A stretch of DNA of 64,000 nucleotides from assembly GCA_028551475.1 (NCBI GenBank), contig CM052358.1, positions 15,483,938 through 15,547,937 on the forward strand, written 5' to 3'. Of this stretch, positions 11,680-43,887 are shown piece by piece. Source of the stretch: Casuarina equisetifolia. Lineage: Eukaryota; Streptophyta; Magnoliopsida; Fagales; Casuarinaceae. The notes below the pieces were generated by a model. The model did not search any database and was not told the DNA's origin. It saw nothing but the letters and a program-made list of their open reading frames with translations. Position 1 is the stretch's first letter. Every line of letters begins with the position of its first letter. Made by a program: the position numbers and the translations under genes.

Positions 11680-14600
11680 CTACCACCAATTGTAATTTCT
11701 CTGAATGCCCTCACTGCCGGAATTGCCAAACCTTGCTGCTGAAAATCTGTGCTGAAAACCCTTAGACGAACCTTGTGACCTTGAAGATCCAGAATAAACC
11801 TTGCTTGATTTTTTGGATGATCGAGAACTTGAAGAAGGTGACCTCCAGCTTCTCCGTTTTGATTTTCCATTGGAGAAGTCACCAGGATCCTCCACTATCC
11901 AGCCGCCTCTATGTTTGGATTTTTGTGGTGTTGTAAATCCTTTTTCTTCTTTTCTGGTTTTCTTCCTTTTACGAGTCTTTCTGAGATCAAGAGGCACAGA
12001 TTGGAATCTCGAGTAGTCTTTATCTTCTCTGTGAGATCTCAAAGGAGGAGTTGAAAATTCATGACTCTTCTTTCTAGCCTGCAGAAGACCAGAAAAGTAC
12101 ATACCCCAGTTGATATTAGAGTGGCACAAAAATTCTTTTTGAGGACAATAAAGTCATAGACGTGAAAATTAACATAAATGGATACAGAGATAAATTTAAC
12201 ATCATTTTTCTAAAAACTCCCACATGAACTTACGTTTTTGCATTCACGAGCAAAATGTCCTTCTTCACCGCACCTATAGCATGTACTAGATGACCCCACG
12301 CCAGTATCGTCCCCACGTATCTTTGAGCATGCCTTTTTCAATGATATCCCACATCAAATGCCAAACAAAAAGTGTCAATCCAAATTTCCTACACCTTTTG
12401 TTTATTTTCATTATTCAAATGAAAGAACAGCTGTGCCAAAAAAATAATTAAACTTATAAAAATTTCAAGAAATTGGAATTCATCTAATATGATATTGTTG
12501 CTTAAAGATTGCTATTTAAAGATGCCAAATTCCTCATCAGTCAGATACTACTAAAGGAGACTATTAGCATTTATGCCTTGCTTCAAGAACCAAATCAGAA
12601 TTGAACAAAGAATACCATACAACCTTATTAAAATTATAGATAAAAACCACAATGAAACTGAAAAAATAATTTCTAAACAGAAATGTCAAATTCACTTCCA
12701 TTAAAATTCTGTGACAGCCAGTTACTAGAAATAAATTGAAAATAAGAAACCAAAAGCCTCACAAATCATTGAAATATTGCTCAACATTCCCCTTCAATAC
12801 CCAACTCAACCAAGTAATCCCTCTTACTTCAGTTAAAACGGTGTTGATAAGGCCAGTTGGGTTTTTGAAGCAATGCAGTTTTGTTATATAGGAAATGAAG
12901 AATCAAATGAAAACAACATAAGACAAAAGAGATGCCTAGACATATCATTTTTATGTCAAAAACATCAAATATGTCAAATATCTCAATAGATCTTTCCATA
13001 GGTCAATACATGTCTTTACCATTCCCCATATCACCTTCAACAGGCAACCATATCACCAAAAATTAGCAGCAAGGCATATACATACACAATCCAAATTGGT
13101 AAGGGTCACTGTGACCATTGTATAGAACTTACCAAACCAGTATGGCCCAATTGACCACATTTATAACAAGAAATCATTCTTGGGCTGGAATTAATGGAGC
13201 CAACACAACATAGGTGGCCAAATCTCTTACACATGTAACATTGTACGCCCTGAGTATGCAGCAGATAAGAACAAAACATTAGCCATAGGACAAAAATTTT
13301 AGAACAAAGAAAACATTCTTTATCTAGATGTACGTAAAATATACCTCTAGCAAATTACAGAAAAAGGTATGAGGAAAGAAAAAAAAAATCAGGAATTTAA
13401 AGAAACCTTGAGATCATCAGGCGAATAATCACTCCGGCATGAAAACATATCATGTCCAGAATCTCCGCATTTTAAACAAACTCTCAAACTTGAAGAACTA
13501 CCCTTGTACTTTTCCGGACAGTCCTTTGCGCGGTGGCCACCTTTTTTGCAGATAAAGCAATCTTTTCCCTACAAAGAAATCAAGTTATGAAGAAAAGACA
13601 AAGACAGACTGCAATCCAATCCAAAAGTCCATTGGACATATAAACACATGTTCATGAACACACATTTACACAAACTTATCAAGCTAAGTATGAACTAGGA
13701 TTTCAGCCTCAATAATGGAACCAAATGTATGAATCGCTATAACTTTTCCTTGAATATACAGGAATTTGAACCCCTTAAAAAAATCTGGGAGGTGAAAAAA
13801 AAAATGATAGAAGAGAAGAAAAAAAGGGAGCTCAGTCCGACTCAGACAGTAAAGATAACACTTAAAAGACCCAAAGTGTAATATGCGATTAAAAAGTATT
13901 AGTGCTAACTTCACTTCATTCTCTTATGCACCTTGGAACATTGCTTTGCACTGTGCTCCAAACTCCCGCAAACAAAGCAGGGTTTGTTCCGTTTAACTGC
14001 TGAACAGTTCGCCATAGTATGACCTTCTTCACCGCAATTAAAGCATGCTCCCCAACTGTTATCTGGAGGATCGAAATACCTTGGCCCCCGCTGAGAGAAT
14101 TCAAATAATAGATATACCAAGCTAAGCTTCCATATGGGATTGTAATTTCAATATGGCATTTCAGAGCAAACATTTTAACTCACAAGAAGCTTCCGGAACA
14201 CAATGTTGTCAGTTACTTCAATAGAAGTTGGTTCCTCTGTCTCAACCATCTCTTCTCTCTTTTCATCTTTTATGACAATGACCTGAGGCAAGACAGTGTC
14301 AAAAACAGCCATTTAAGCCACAGTAAACTCAAATTCCTATGAACCACTTTCTAAACCGAGAAACTAAATCACTTAAGCCAAAACTTCATTTGTCTCCGTA
14401 AAGAATGTTAAAATAGTATGTATTTCACTTGCACAGGATGACCCAAGTGAAAAAAGAGATTTGAAAGCTTACTCCTTAGCTCCAATACTTCATTCGAAAT
14501 GGTCAACATTCTTATAAGATTAAAAATTTAACAAAAATAGTTTTTTTTTTTGCATTTTCTGAGCAAACCAGGCATGACCACAATCAACTCGGCATCATCT

Positions 14601-15149
14601 TCTTCACCTAAATTGCTTAATCAGAATAGGCTGTAAAAGTGTTGATTATTATCCACAATATAAAAACTTCCCAGCAAAGATTTTCTGTGTAGTAATGTTC
14701 ACCGAAACAAGCAAAGATAGAGACATAAAATCACTCACGGATTGCTCTCCAACTTCCATCTTCTTAATTTTCTTCTTCCTCCGAACCGCCTTCTTGTTCC
14801 CCAAATCTCTAGTCACTGAACCGACAATTATGTCACTATCACCGACTCCGCCACGGACTTCGACGACCTCCTCATCCAACGCCGAGGAGGAAGAAAGGGC
14901 GACCACACCGGAAGATCCGCCGCCATCGCTACTACCCTTAGTTTCACCCAGAATGGTGTCTTCTGAAGTCTGCTTCGCCGCCCGCTTCATGAGGGCCTTC
15001 TCGACGATCTTCAGGCTAAGATCCTCGTTGGCGTCCTCGTCATCGCTGCTGCTCAACAGCACAACGAAACTGGAAGACTTTCCAGCGTCTTCCGCTTTGT
15101 CTTCTTCGTCGAGATCCACCTTGGCTCTCCGATTCTTCTTCCTCACCAT
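11680..15149 (-). CDS. CCHC zinc-knuckle protein with seven knuckles (481 aa)
   Basis: Seven coding exons join in frame: 15149-14739, 14282-14184, 14090-13932, 13568-13407, 13249-13133, 12332-12234 and 12078-11680. Every intron is GT-AG and each exon holds whole codons, giving 481 residues. The N-terminus is acidic and Ser-rich with basic clusters (VRRKKKIKK, residues about 120-130), a likely nuclear signal. Knuckles start at residues 186 (CFNCGEEGHTMANC), 208, 227, 254, 281, 305 and 334. The fifth (CYMCKRFGHLCC) has irregular spacing, as in relatives of this family. The last 130 residues are Lys/Arg/Ser-rich (RKTRKRKKTRKEEK, SPSSSSRSSKKSSK) and end in NYNWW. The architecture matches plant proteins such as At3g43590 and recalls the yeast Air1/Air2 RNA-binding subunits of the TRAMP exosome cofactor, so a nuclear RNA-binding role is inferred. 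Symmetric exon phases would let single exons be skipped without a frame change. A broken copy of exon 3 lies at 6832-6912. Confidence 0.92.
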
Positions 15150-17617
15150 GTCTGGAGCCCAAGAAACCCTAATCCCAAAAGCCTAAGAGTCTGGATGGGC
15201 AGCGATTGTGCCACAGCAGAAAACAACACTGCACAAAGACACTGCAATTAAGGCTTCTTTGTTTCTCCTGACTAAAAAGGCCATACGGAGTATAACGGGT
15301 CCGCTAACGTGCTAGTTTAACGGCGGTGTTTTAATCTGACACAGAAATTGTTCCCAGTTTTAAAGGCGTGGGTCGGCAATAGATGGACTTTCCGATTAGA
15401 TTCGGGTCAAAACTCCAACTTTATAGAATCCCACCCTATTTGACCCCAAATTTGCTTGCCGTTAAAAAAACTTTACGAGTTTTCTTCTTTCCCAATAAAT
15501 CTTTATCCCGATTTTTAAAATAAATAAAAAGTGACTTATTAAAGTGGTTCACCGTCAAGAGGCAAGAGCTTATGTTAATCAAAAGAGAGGTAGGTGGGGA
15601 TTGAGGAAATGTTTCGCAAGGCATTAGGTTCATGAAGAGGGGCTAGAACAAAAGAGCACTGTGTTGATTAAAGTGCAAATTTTAATGATAACAAAAGTCC
15701 CGAGTCTTGATGTAGTACTATGTAACAAAAGAAGTAGGGAAATCCAAATCAAATTCTACGCATAGAAGAAAGATATATATATATGGTTGGTTATATGAAG
15801 AACACACACATGTATTTTCATCAATATTGAAATATAAGTCTCCTCTTGAGCCAGCATTGGCAAAATAATGTGAATCATGGTGTATGACTTTATGTATGAA
15901 ATGATTTTCAACCCAGGAGACCAAGAGACTCACACGTGCAGCTCCATAAGCATTAAGGAAAGCTTAAGACAATGTTGTTTCCAACTGCACAATATTAAGA
16001 AAAAAAAATGCGCGGTCTTCTGATGCTTCGGGCTCTGTTCTGCTTGATTGCTGTTCAGATTAGAAAATTAAATGATAGAAGACTATAGAATCTGCTTCGC
16101 CATTTTGGGAAAGAATTGGTGCCCGCCCCAAAAACCTTCTGTCAAGCTAATTCAATCTGTTGAGCCTCTGAAGATGTGTTCCACGGTCAAAATGCAAAAA
16201 TCTTAGAAGGGATGCCCAAAGTGAGAGAAATGGTAACCGCATGAAAATCAAATAAGTTCTCCCTCGAGCGATATGTTGATTTAGAGGTGATATTATAATG
16301 TTACTTTGTCTTTGAGCTTCAAGATAGAGTTTTAAACTTATTTAAGCAGTTTGTTTACTTATCTGCAAGCTTAATCCTTAGATTGGATATGTTGATCTCC
16401 TGTAAGATCAATATATTTGGCGTGTTGAACACACACTATGGGTAAGTTTCAGGACAGAAAGTCACTTGCTGGAAAGAATGATATAGAAAAACTATCTTCA
16501 ATTCAAACTTCCCCTTTTTTGGGGATTTAGTTGCCGTCTAAACCAACACAATGATAATCATGAAGATGAATAGGCTAAGCTTTTACCAAAGAAAGGTACC
16601 AAAGAGCAGTTGGCAAGTCCATTTGCAAGGTAAGGCCATTTGGTTAGCGAAGTATTGTTGACAGGAAGAAATAAGATTTAAAAACTTAGAGAGGTAAATT
16701 AGGAGCAGAAGGCTCAATTATTGGGCTAGTAGATGTAGCTGCAAAAGAAGAGGGATATAAATTAACGAATAGCTTGGTGAAAAAGGAGATGTGAAGGACG
16801 TTGGTCAGAAAAAATTACTGAAAAACATGGTTTTCTCCCAAAATATGACTTGACAAGACGTATAAATACAACAATCGATTGAACCATAACATCAATAACC
16901 TTTATAAGCAATCTTACATACATTGAAGTAATACATACAAGCACGAGGTTCGGAGTTTGTGGTGTTCATGCGGAGCAATAGGAACAAAACAAACACAACC
17001 AGAACCGCAAATATGTGAATAATCATGAAGGTGTCCAAATAGACTCATAAAGAGACACATTCTGACTTGTGGGATGAAAACCTGTTGATTGTGTAAATTG
17101 TTATAACCACCACCTCTTCCCTAAAAGTTCCAAAAAGTGAAGCAAAGAAGACCAAAGCACATGTAGCGTCAAAGATATAACGATGTTTATGCTGTGTCTT
17201 GCTGTTTCATAAGAGGTATGAAAGTACGACTATGTTTGGCAACCTAAGACAAGGAGAGCGGCAGGTGGAGGTATGTTGAATTGAGTTTTAAAACTTTTCT
17301 TTGTTTTTCATTGAAATAGTTTTTCTAAGATGATTTCAACGTTGTCTGGCACATATTTTGCAAGAAATAAAGTATATGATACCGTAAGTAAACAAAGCAG
17401 TAGTATTTAAATGGTTAAATACCTGTTAGCTAAGTGGTAAATAAACAGAAAGATTTTATGTTTCATACCTGAGCTGTAAGTTTGCTACAGTAATAAATAA
17501 GCAGGGAGATTTCAGGCTTGATATCCAAGTGTGTGAGTTTTGGTGCCTAATACAATTTTGATTACAATTTTGATTACAAATAAACAAATATTCTTATCTG
17601 TCAATGCGTTTAAAAAA

Positions 17618-17634
17618 GGGGGGGGGGGGGGGGG
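17618..17634. repeat. Poly(G) run of 17
   Basis: Seventeen consecutive G preceded by an A6 run in AT-rich DNA. Its exact length should be treated with care because such runs are error-prone in sequencing and assembly. Confidence 0.85.
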
Positions 17635-17939
17635 AAAGCAATTTGGTAGTTTAGATCCACTATCTTCTCACCCTACTAAAACTAAAAATCCTTTCAATAA
17701 CCATCGGGACGATTATATGAGACTAAACATAATCTCTCGACTATTACAATAGTTTTTTTTTACAGAAAAGAAAAAGGGAAACATAAACAAATTTCTCGAC
17801 TAAGTGCTCTTTGCACTTTCCTACGACACATGTTGGCTTTAGAATTTACAACTACATACACCAAATATAAGTTACATTCTGTTACGTGTTGGTCCATAAC
17901 ATGATCCAGGTTATACTATTACCCGTAGATAATAAGCTC

Positions 17940-19210
17940 AATTCACCTAATGAAATGTTAAATTTTATAAAGAACGATTCATAGTCAACTTAAAATTTTA
18001 AGCCATTAAATGAAGTAATTAATCTTTTTCTTAAATTACTTTTTAAGTTTTTATTTTTTTCATGTGAAACTTAACACATCCCTTAATCTTGAGTGTGATG
18101 GAATATTCACTTTCAACAAAAATCTTTGTCCACAAGCAAATGGACATATAATTGGACTTAAACTCTTAGTAGAATCCTTAATAATATAAGACTAAATATC
18201 TACATTGCAATATATTTTCTAATTATAGTTTAGGTTTGGACATACTCTAATGTTACTCTTTGCTTAGATTTAGCTTATTCAAATCCACAAGAGTGTTAAG
18301 TAAGAATTTGGATCTCAATATCATGTTAAATTTTATAGAAAAAAAATCTATATCCAAATTAAAACCTTAAAGCAAAAAGAGGAGGAATCCATCACTTGTG
18401 AAGTTTGATACCATACAAAAAGAAGAAAGTAAATAGATAAAATTATATCTAAAAACTAATGATACAAAATACTCATAATCTTAAAATTCAATAACAAATG
18501 ATATTTGAAAACCAAGGATGCAAAGAACTCACAACTTTAAAATTCATCACTTTATTAGAAAAATTCAAAAATGATACATAATAAGAACATTCATAACTTT
18601 TAGAATAAACCAAAGAGATACAGAATTTTAAAAGTAAGCTCATGTTTAACTATTTAGAGTTTAATCTCATAATCTATCTTTATTACAAGAAAGCATTCTT
18701 ATTTACAAGAGAGATATTTCTATTTTCAAGAAGCTAATCAAAAAGAAGTAATTACATGGTAAATAATGTTATGAGTTCCCAAGACGATAAAAGATGAGCA
18801 ATTATATAGTAAATGATGATATACGTTACTAAGATGGTTAAGGGTATTAACTACTTTTAGTTGGTCAAGGGATTAGTGTTTTGGAAATTGATTATAGTTA
18901 AAGATGCTAGACTTGGCTCCCCATGAAGATCATTAATGACCGTATGGACTTGGCTTGAATCCCATGTTCCAATTGGACTAATTAGGGATAATTATTGAGC
19001 TTGTAATGGATTAATTTGGATTTGTTCGATATGAGTTGTGTCGAAGTTATGTTTTTAAGTTTTTTTATTTTTTTATTTTTATGTAAGACTTAGCAAGTTC
19101 CCTTAACTTGAGTGTAGAGCAACACTTTCCATGAGAATTTTTATCCATGATTAGAGGGCAAAAGATTGAATTTTAATTCTCAATAAACTTCTTAGAAACA
19201 TAAATCTGAG
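17940..19210. repeat. Old, decayed repeat segments, LTR-like in wording
   Basis: Segments near 18050-18175 and 19055-19190 share AAGTTTTT(A/T)TTTTTTT, ACTTA(A/G)CA, TCCCTTAA, CTTGAGTGT and AATTTTTATCCA-like blocks. A phrase with ATGTTAAATTTTATA recurs near 17957 and 18323. These phrases resemble decayed ends of plant LTR elements, but no boundaries, primer-binding site or coding remains can be defined. Very old and low confidence. Confidence 0.3.
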
Positions 19211-22200
19211 CACTTTTATTGCAATAATATTGGAGGTCCGAGTAACTTCAAATACTCAAGCCTTAGCATTTATCTTAATTGATGCTTTGAGTTGTGATGT
19301 TATAATCTGTTGTAAACTCGTTAACTAAATCTCAATATTTGTTCTATGTATTCACATTTTTCTGCATACACATATCATTCTGTTCAAATAATAATCCCCT
19401 AATAAGCACAAAATGTGACTAACATCCTCTCACGTGAAAATCATTCAAACATTTTTTTATTTTTTTTGTAATGGCGTTGACGAGAGATGTCGAAGGTGAC
19501 GATGACTTTAGGGCATTGAAGCACTAAAATAGGGTCTAACAATTGAAAGAATTTCATTTCTTCTAGGGTTTATAATTGTCATCCTAAACGACATGTCGCA
19601 CTTCGTTGACACCCACTTGACTGTTTTCTAAAAATATTCATATAAACGGTGGAACATTGGAAATGTCTCAAAGGGAGTGACTCCACAGGGGTTGACTTCT
19701 GAGAGGGCAAGGGAGGCACGCTATTGAAATTGATGTGTCCATTCTTGGTGAGTTGACACGTTTTACTCTGGTTTTGGATGGAACTGCCGGTCTGAGCTGC
19801 TGCATTCTGAATTAACACCAGGTGGATTGGCGACTGCGCAACGTGGCTTCTGTCTGGTCTCGACTTTTTCCTACATCTGGCCATGCAGCCTTTTTATGGG
19901 CCACGATATAATTGGGACCGAAGCAAAGAACCGGGAAAAAATCAGTTTCAAATAGTCTTAACCCCATCAACAAAAACACCTGGCGAGCCAAGGACTGACC
20001 TGGTAGCCGTGGATCCTCCAATTGCATTATGCTCACAATCTGTAAGTGCATGTGTATGTGAGCACCAATTTGTCAAGGCCTAGCACGAGGGCTCTGTTCC
20101 TTAATTTTTCCAAAATAACAACATACAACTTGTTGATTGTACCTACATCTATTAGGGCATGACTATTTTATCTTGTAACTAGCATTGTGTAAAATAATAG
20201 TCTTATATTGAAAAATAAGATTTTTAAAATAAAATTTAAATTTAAAGATGATCATTCTCTTATGAAACGTGCAAAAGCTTAAGATTAAGGCAAAGAGATA
20301 GTTATCTACAACTTTTTAATCTACAATGGAAATGAGTGAAAAACACTAGAATTATTAAAACGCACTAAATAATGTTCAATAGGTTTTTATACACTTACTG
20401 AAATAATAAGACATGTGTAAAACAAACAAGTAAAAGACTCCAAATATAATGGGTCATCATCTTACAACTATTATAAAATATTAGAAACTAATACATTTAA
20501 TTATTTATATAGTTGTTAAGTTAAAGCTTTACATCTTTTAATTTAGTATTAGAGTTTAAGTTGAATTTGTTCTATTCTACGTAACCTTAAACTCGATGAT
20601 ATTCTAAGAAATTTTTTGACTTTACACTCATATCAATCCTTTATTTATACCATTTCACAAATCTAATATTGCATAAAATTAGGACCTTATGAAAACAAAC
20701 AAACCTAAACACATGAAGATAAATTGTTCAAGTGAAATTACATTCTTCAATGTTAAAAGGCTAAAAGCGTGAAGAGTTTAACGATAGACAACGTTATTTG
20801 AATGCAAAGAGAGAAAAAAAAATCCTATATAAGTGTTCATGGAAGAAGTGTTAAATGGATCGAATTAAAGACTAAGAATAAAATAAAAGCTTTGAAATGA
20901 TAAACTAGAAAGTCATTCACAAGTCGCCTAATTTGTTATTATTAGACACCAAAATGTTCTTCACGGTAGGCATCTTACTTTGAAGTTGTAGCATTCATGG
21001 CTTCTCCTTATAAATTACTTTCTCTGTTGGAATTATTAAAGACCTTTAAATATTGCTTAAGAATCACGTTGTATAGCATTAACCAAGTACGCCGCTTAAA
21101 TTGCATCATTATACAAAAATTTAATGAGAAGCAGTGATATTCACACGGAAGCATTATTGACGCGAGACAGAGGAGCTTCAAGGCGACCCATCAGCTTTAA
21201 ACACGGATTGGCTCAACAACCAGAATCTTTACTTAATTCTTAAAAATCCATAAGTTGGGTATTGAAATCAGAGTGCTGAAATTCCGATGAAACACTACTT
21301 GTCTATTAGTCTTCATATAAAATATATCTTTTCTTATTTAAGAAAGCTTCAGTACTTTTTTGTTAGTTTTTATCCTCCCTTCTTGATAATTTCTTTAAAA
21401 ACTTTGGTTGAAGATTGGCTTCTATAAACGAACATATAAAAACATATGCCCATCAGAAGAAGTAACCTTAGTGTGATTTGTGTTAGCTCAACCCACTTTC
21501 GACTTTCAAGTTAGGATATAGGTTGATTTAAAATTAAAAGTTGACTTTACATCTCTACTAAACTAGATATAAGACGACAAGTTTGAATTACTAGAATTGG
21601 TTCATCTTCTTTATCTATTTTGGAAACAATATTCTAAAAGCATGTGTATTATTGTCAAGCATTATTATTATAAAAGAATGCGGGAGAGCAACACCTTTAA
21701 AACTATCTTTTAACTTCCAAATGCATTTGGCTATACTTAAGTACACTTAGAGAATCATATTAAATACATCTAGGTATAGTTAAAATGGTAAGGAAGGAAG
21801 ATTAATGTGAAATATCTTATAAAACAAGTATTTAGATTCAATTTTTCTTAATTACATTTTTTATTGAACTTAAACATGCTTTTCGACGAGTTGAATTCAC
21901 CAATACCCAAATGAATATATCAATAAATGACTAGTTTTATTTTTTTAATTGATAGGAAATTGTATCGAGTATAATTCTTTAAATCTTAATAATTTTTAAT
22001 CAAAATTAAATGGTTAAAATTTTCTATGTACAAAATCTATAGTTATCTTTAACATATACTTCAATTTTAGTTACTAGAAAGAAGTGGAAATCGAAACAAA
22101 TTGCCCTTTGCTGCCTATTGCAAAAGCTACAGAAACCGGATGCGATTACCGTGTTCTCCTTCCGTTGCTTGAGTCCTCGGTCTACCGTATTGACGAAGGC

Positions 22201-22227
22201 TCCAAATCCCGAACCTACCTTTGTTCC

Positions 22228-22237
22228 AAATAAAAAG
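22228..22237 (+). promoter_or_regulatory. Possible TATA-like element of the UBP12-type gene
   Basis: AAATAAAAAG lies about 150 bp before the start codon, followed by a pyrimidine-rich stretch (CCTTTCTTCTTCTACATC) typical of plant initiators and 5' UTRs. This is positional inference only. Confidence 0.3.
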
Positions 22238-22380
22238 AGGCTGCGACCTTTCTTCTTCTACATCACCTTCCGGTGATCTCCCTCCCGCTTCACACTCTCC
22301 TTATCCTGTTTCTCTCTATCTCAGTGAATTCCGTTTTCCTTCTACGGCTGGAGAAGAAACTGTAATTCCCTTCTTCAACC

Positions 22381-41825
<19,445 letters not shown>

Positions 41826-43887
41826 GACATAATAGGAGAGTAATGAAATCCATTCATTGCAACTGGATGAGTTGAGAATCCTCTACACCTGTTGGCTGTA
41901 AAAATGAAGCAGTAGTGAAAACAAATTCCATTTACACAAGTGAAGTAAGCAATTTGGTGGTATCTATTGGCTATGTTTGTTGTTGACTATGTTGGATATG
42001 TAGTTCTTTTCCTAGTTTTGACGGGGAGGATTTTTCCTAAGTCGCCGTGTATCTTCTACTCCGAAGGTACAGCACCCTCAAAGCCTTATTTTAACGTTTT
42101 TGGGGAGATTCCTCTTGGGTGACAGCTAAGTAGCCTTCATCATGGGTTTCCTTGTAATTTAACAGTACATATACAAGATTTTTGAACTAGTGATTGTATA
42201 CAGGGTATAGTTGGGGTGGCTCACTTTTTACTCTTTCCCTCACATTTTGTTCATTAGATACGAACAGCAAATTGAGGAGGTGGGATGCTTGAGCAGCAGC
42301 CATTTTTGAGCATGTTTTTAGGTTTCTGTATAACAAACTTGTTGGCCATTGCCCCTTCGAATTGTTATCGGAAGGGACCTGGAATCTCTGTTATTTATTG
42401 GAAGTAAAATGTTATACCTGTGTTCTTGAAACAGCCCCAGCTTCAAATGATTGTGCATTGCCAGTGAGGAAGGTTATGCAAAAATGTGTGAAGTGTGCTC
42501 AACACTTTGTGATGGTGCCAAAGCTTGATGCTTCTTTTTGCAACTAGATGGTAACTTAGTGCATGATAAATGTTTAAAAATCGTATAATTTTTGATATCC
42601 TGAGAAATTAAATGGTCTTGATGCTGATACCGAGGGTTGGCTTCCTTGTTCAGTGGTTGTCTTTGACAGAAGAAAAGCTATTTTGAGTGTTGCTGTTTTT
42701 CAACCCTTCAGCCCCCGCCCCCCCCCTCCCCCCCCCCCCTCCCCCCACCATTAAATTAAGTAGTTCAGAAGGGTTTTAGAAGGAGGGCATGTCTCACTCT
42801 CACGTGTCCCAAATTTTTAACTCTGACATAAAATTCAAGAAAAATCGGTGAAAAAAAAATTTAATTGAACTAGTTAGTATTATGCTTCCACAACCAGAGT
42901 TAAGTTCGGCTAAATTTTACAAAGTGTGTAATCTTTTATGGGGAAAATTGATTGACGAGAAACCCAAAAAACAATGTATAAACTTTTCCTTAATCTTCAC
43001 CTCACAATTGTGGGATGTTCTACGCTCCTTTATAGATTTGTATCAACCTCCATCGTGTTTTATCATTCTTACGTAATTTAAAAGATCAACACTTAATTTA
43101 TGACTCGTTTGTATATGATTATGCACTCTAGTTATCTTAGTTACGGCAAATCAATCTCATTCTACGGGAAACCAAATTTTTGGAGCAATGTGTTCCGAGT
43201 TATCAATCCCATCTTTTGGTATGATTGCCTTCATAACATGACCAAAAAGAAAAGAGCAACAAGGAGAAATTATTGAAGCGGGATGATTTGACATATATGC
43301 AGGGTGGTTATTTCTTTTAATTACTATCAATGTTTTGGGTCAAAACTTGGGTTTGTACTAAGTAACATTAGAGACAAATTGTGACTCAACTAATAACTTG
43401 TATCTATTATCACTTAGTGTAAGGTAAAGCAATGAACCTATCTAGTATGTTTACAATTTTGGGCTAAGTAGTAGACTTACCCACGAGGGTTATGAATTTG
43501 GATGAAAAAAATGTCACAAACTTTTCTTACATAAGGGAAATAAGTGGGATGACTAGACCATGTAAGTGTAATGGTTACTCCTCTTAATGTCTTAATTAAG
43601 GTCAGTCCTTGGTTAGAACCTAAACCCATAACATGTTAATGCCTTAGCTTTTGCTTATTTAGGTTGAAGTTCGTGTAAGAAAACTAGACAAAAATATTTT
43701 AACTTTTCGTTAATCCTAGTTTGTATCAATCCAAAGAGCCCTGCAAAGTGAAAACTAGAAGCTTTTTCCATTAGAAAGGGGGACTACGTACCTGTCTACC
43801 TCAGTATTTTGCTTCTTGCAAGAGAAAAAAACAGAATAGAAAAAACCAAACACGAAGCAAAGCGCCACATGTTCTGTTCGTCTATCC
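41826..43887. other. UBP12 3' UTR and spacer before LQY1
   Basis: The first several hundred bases are probably the UBP12 3' UTR. A C-rich tract (42712-42748) follows, then AT-rich DNA and the LQY1 promoter and leader. No other gene is seen. Confidence 0.5.
42712..42748. repeat. Poly(C) tract, about 37 bp
   Basis: Runs of C broken only by single G, T or A bases. On the minus strand this is a G-rich tract with four or more G-runs, so it can in principle form a G-quadruplex in duplex DNA. Confidence 0.9.

Larger units (their letters stand above)
15150..22220. other. Long AT-rich gene-poor region
   Basis: About 7 kb with no supportable gene. It contains a run of 17 G (17618-17634), related old repeat segments (17940-19210), and a less AT-rich patch at about 19560-20080 where frames on both strands are open for 60-100 codons but lack recognisable motifs or agreement between frames. 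The right end is the upstream region of the UBP12-type gene. Confidence 0.6.

Noticed and set aside
19579-20083. Overlapping open frames on both strands in a less AT-rich patch
   Set aside because: No motif, no consistent frame and no splice structure. Probably higher GC reducing stop codons.
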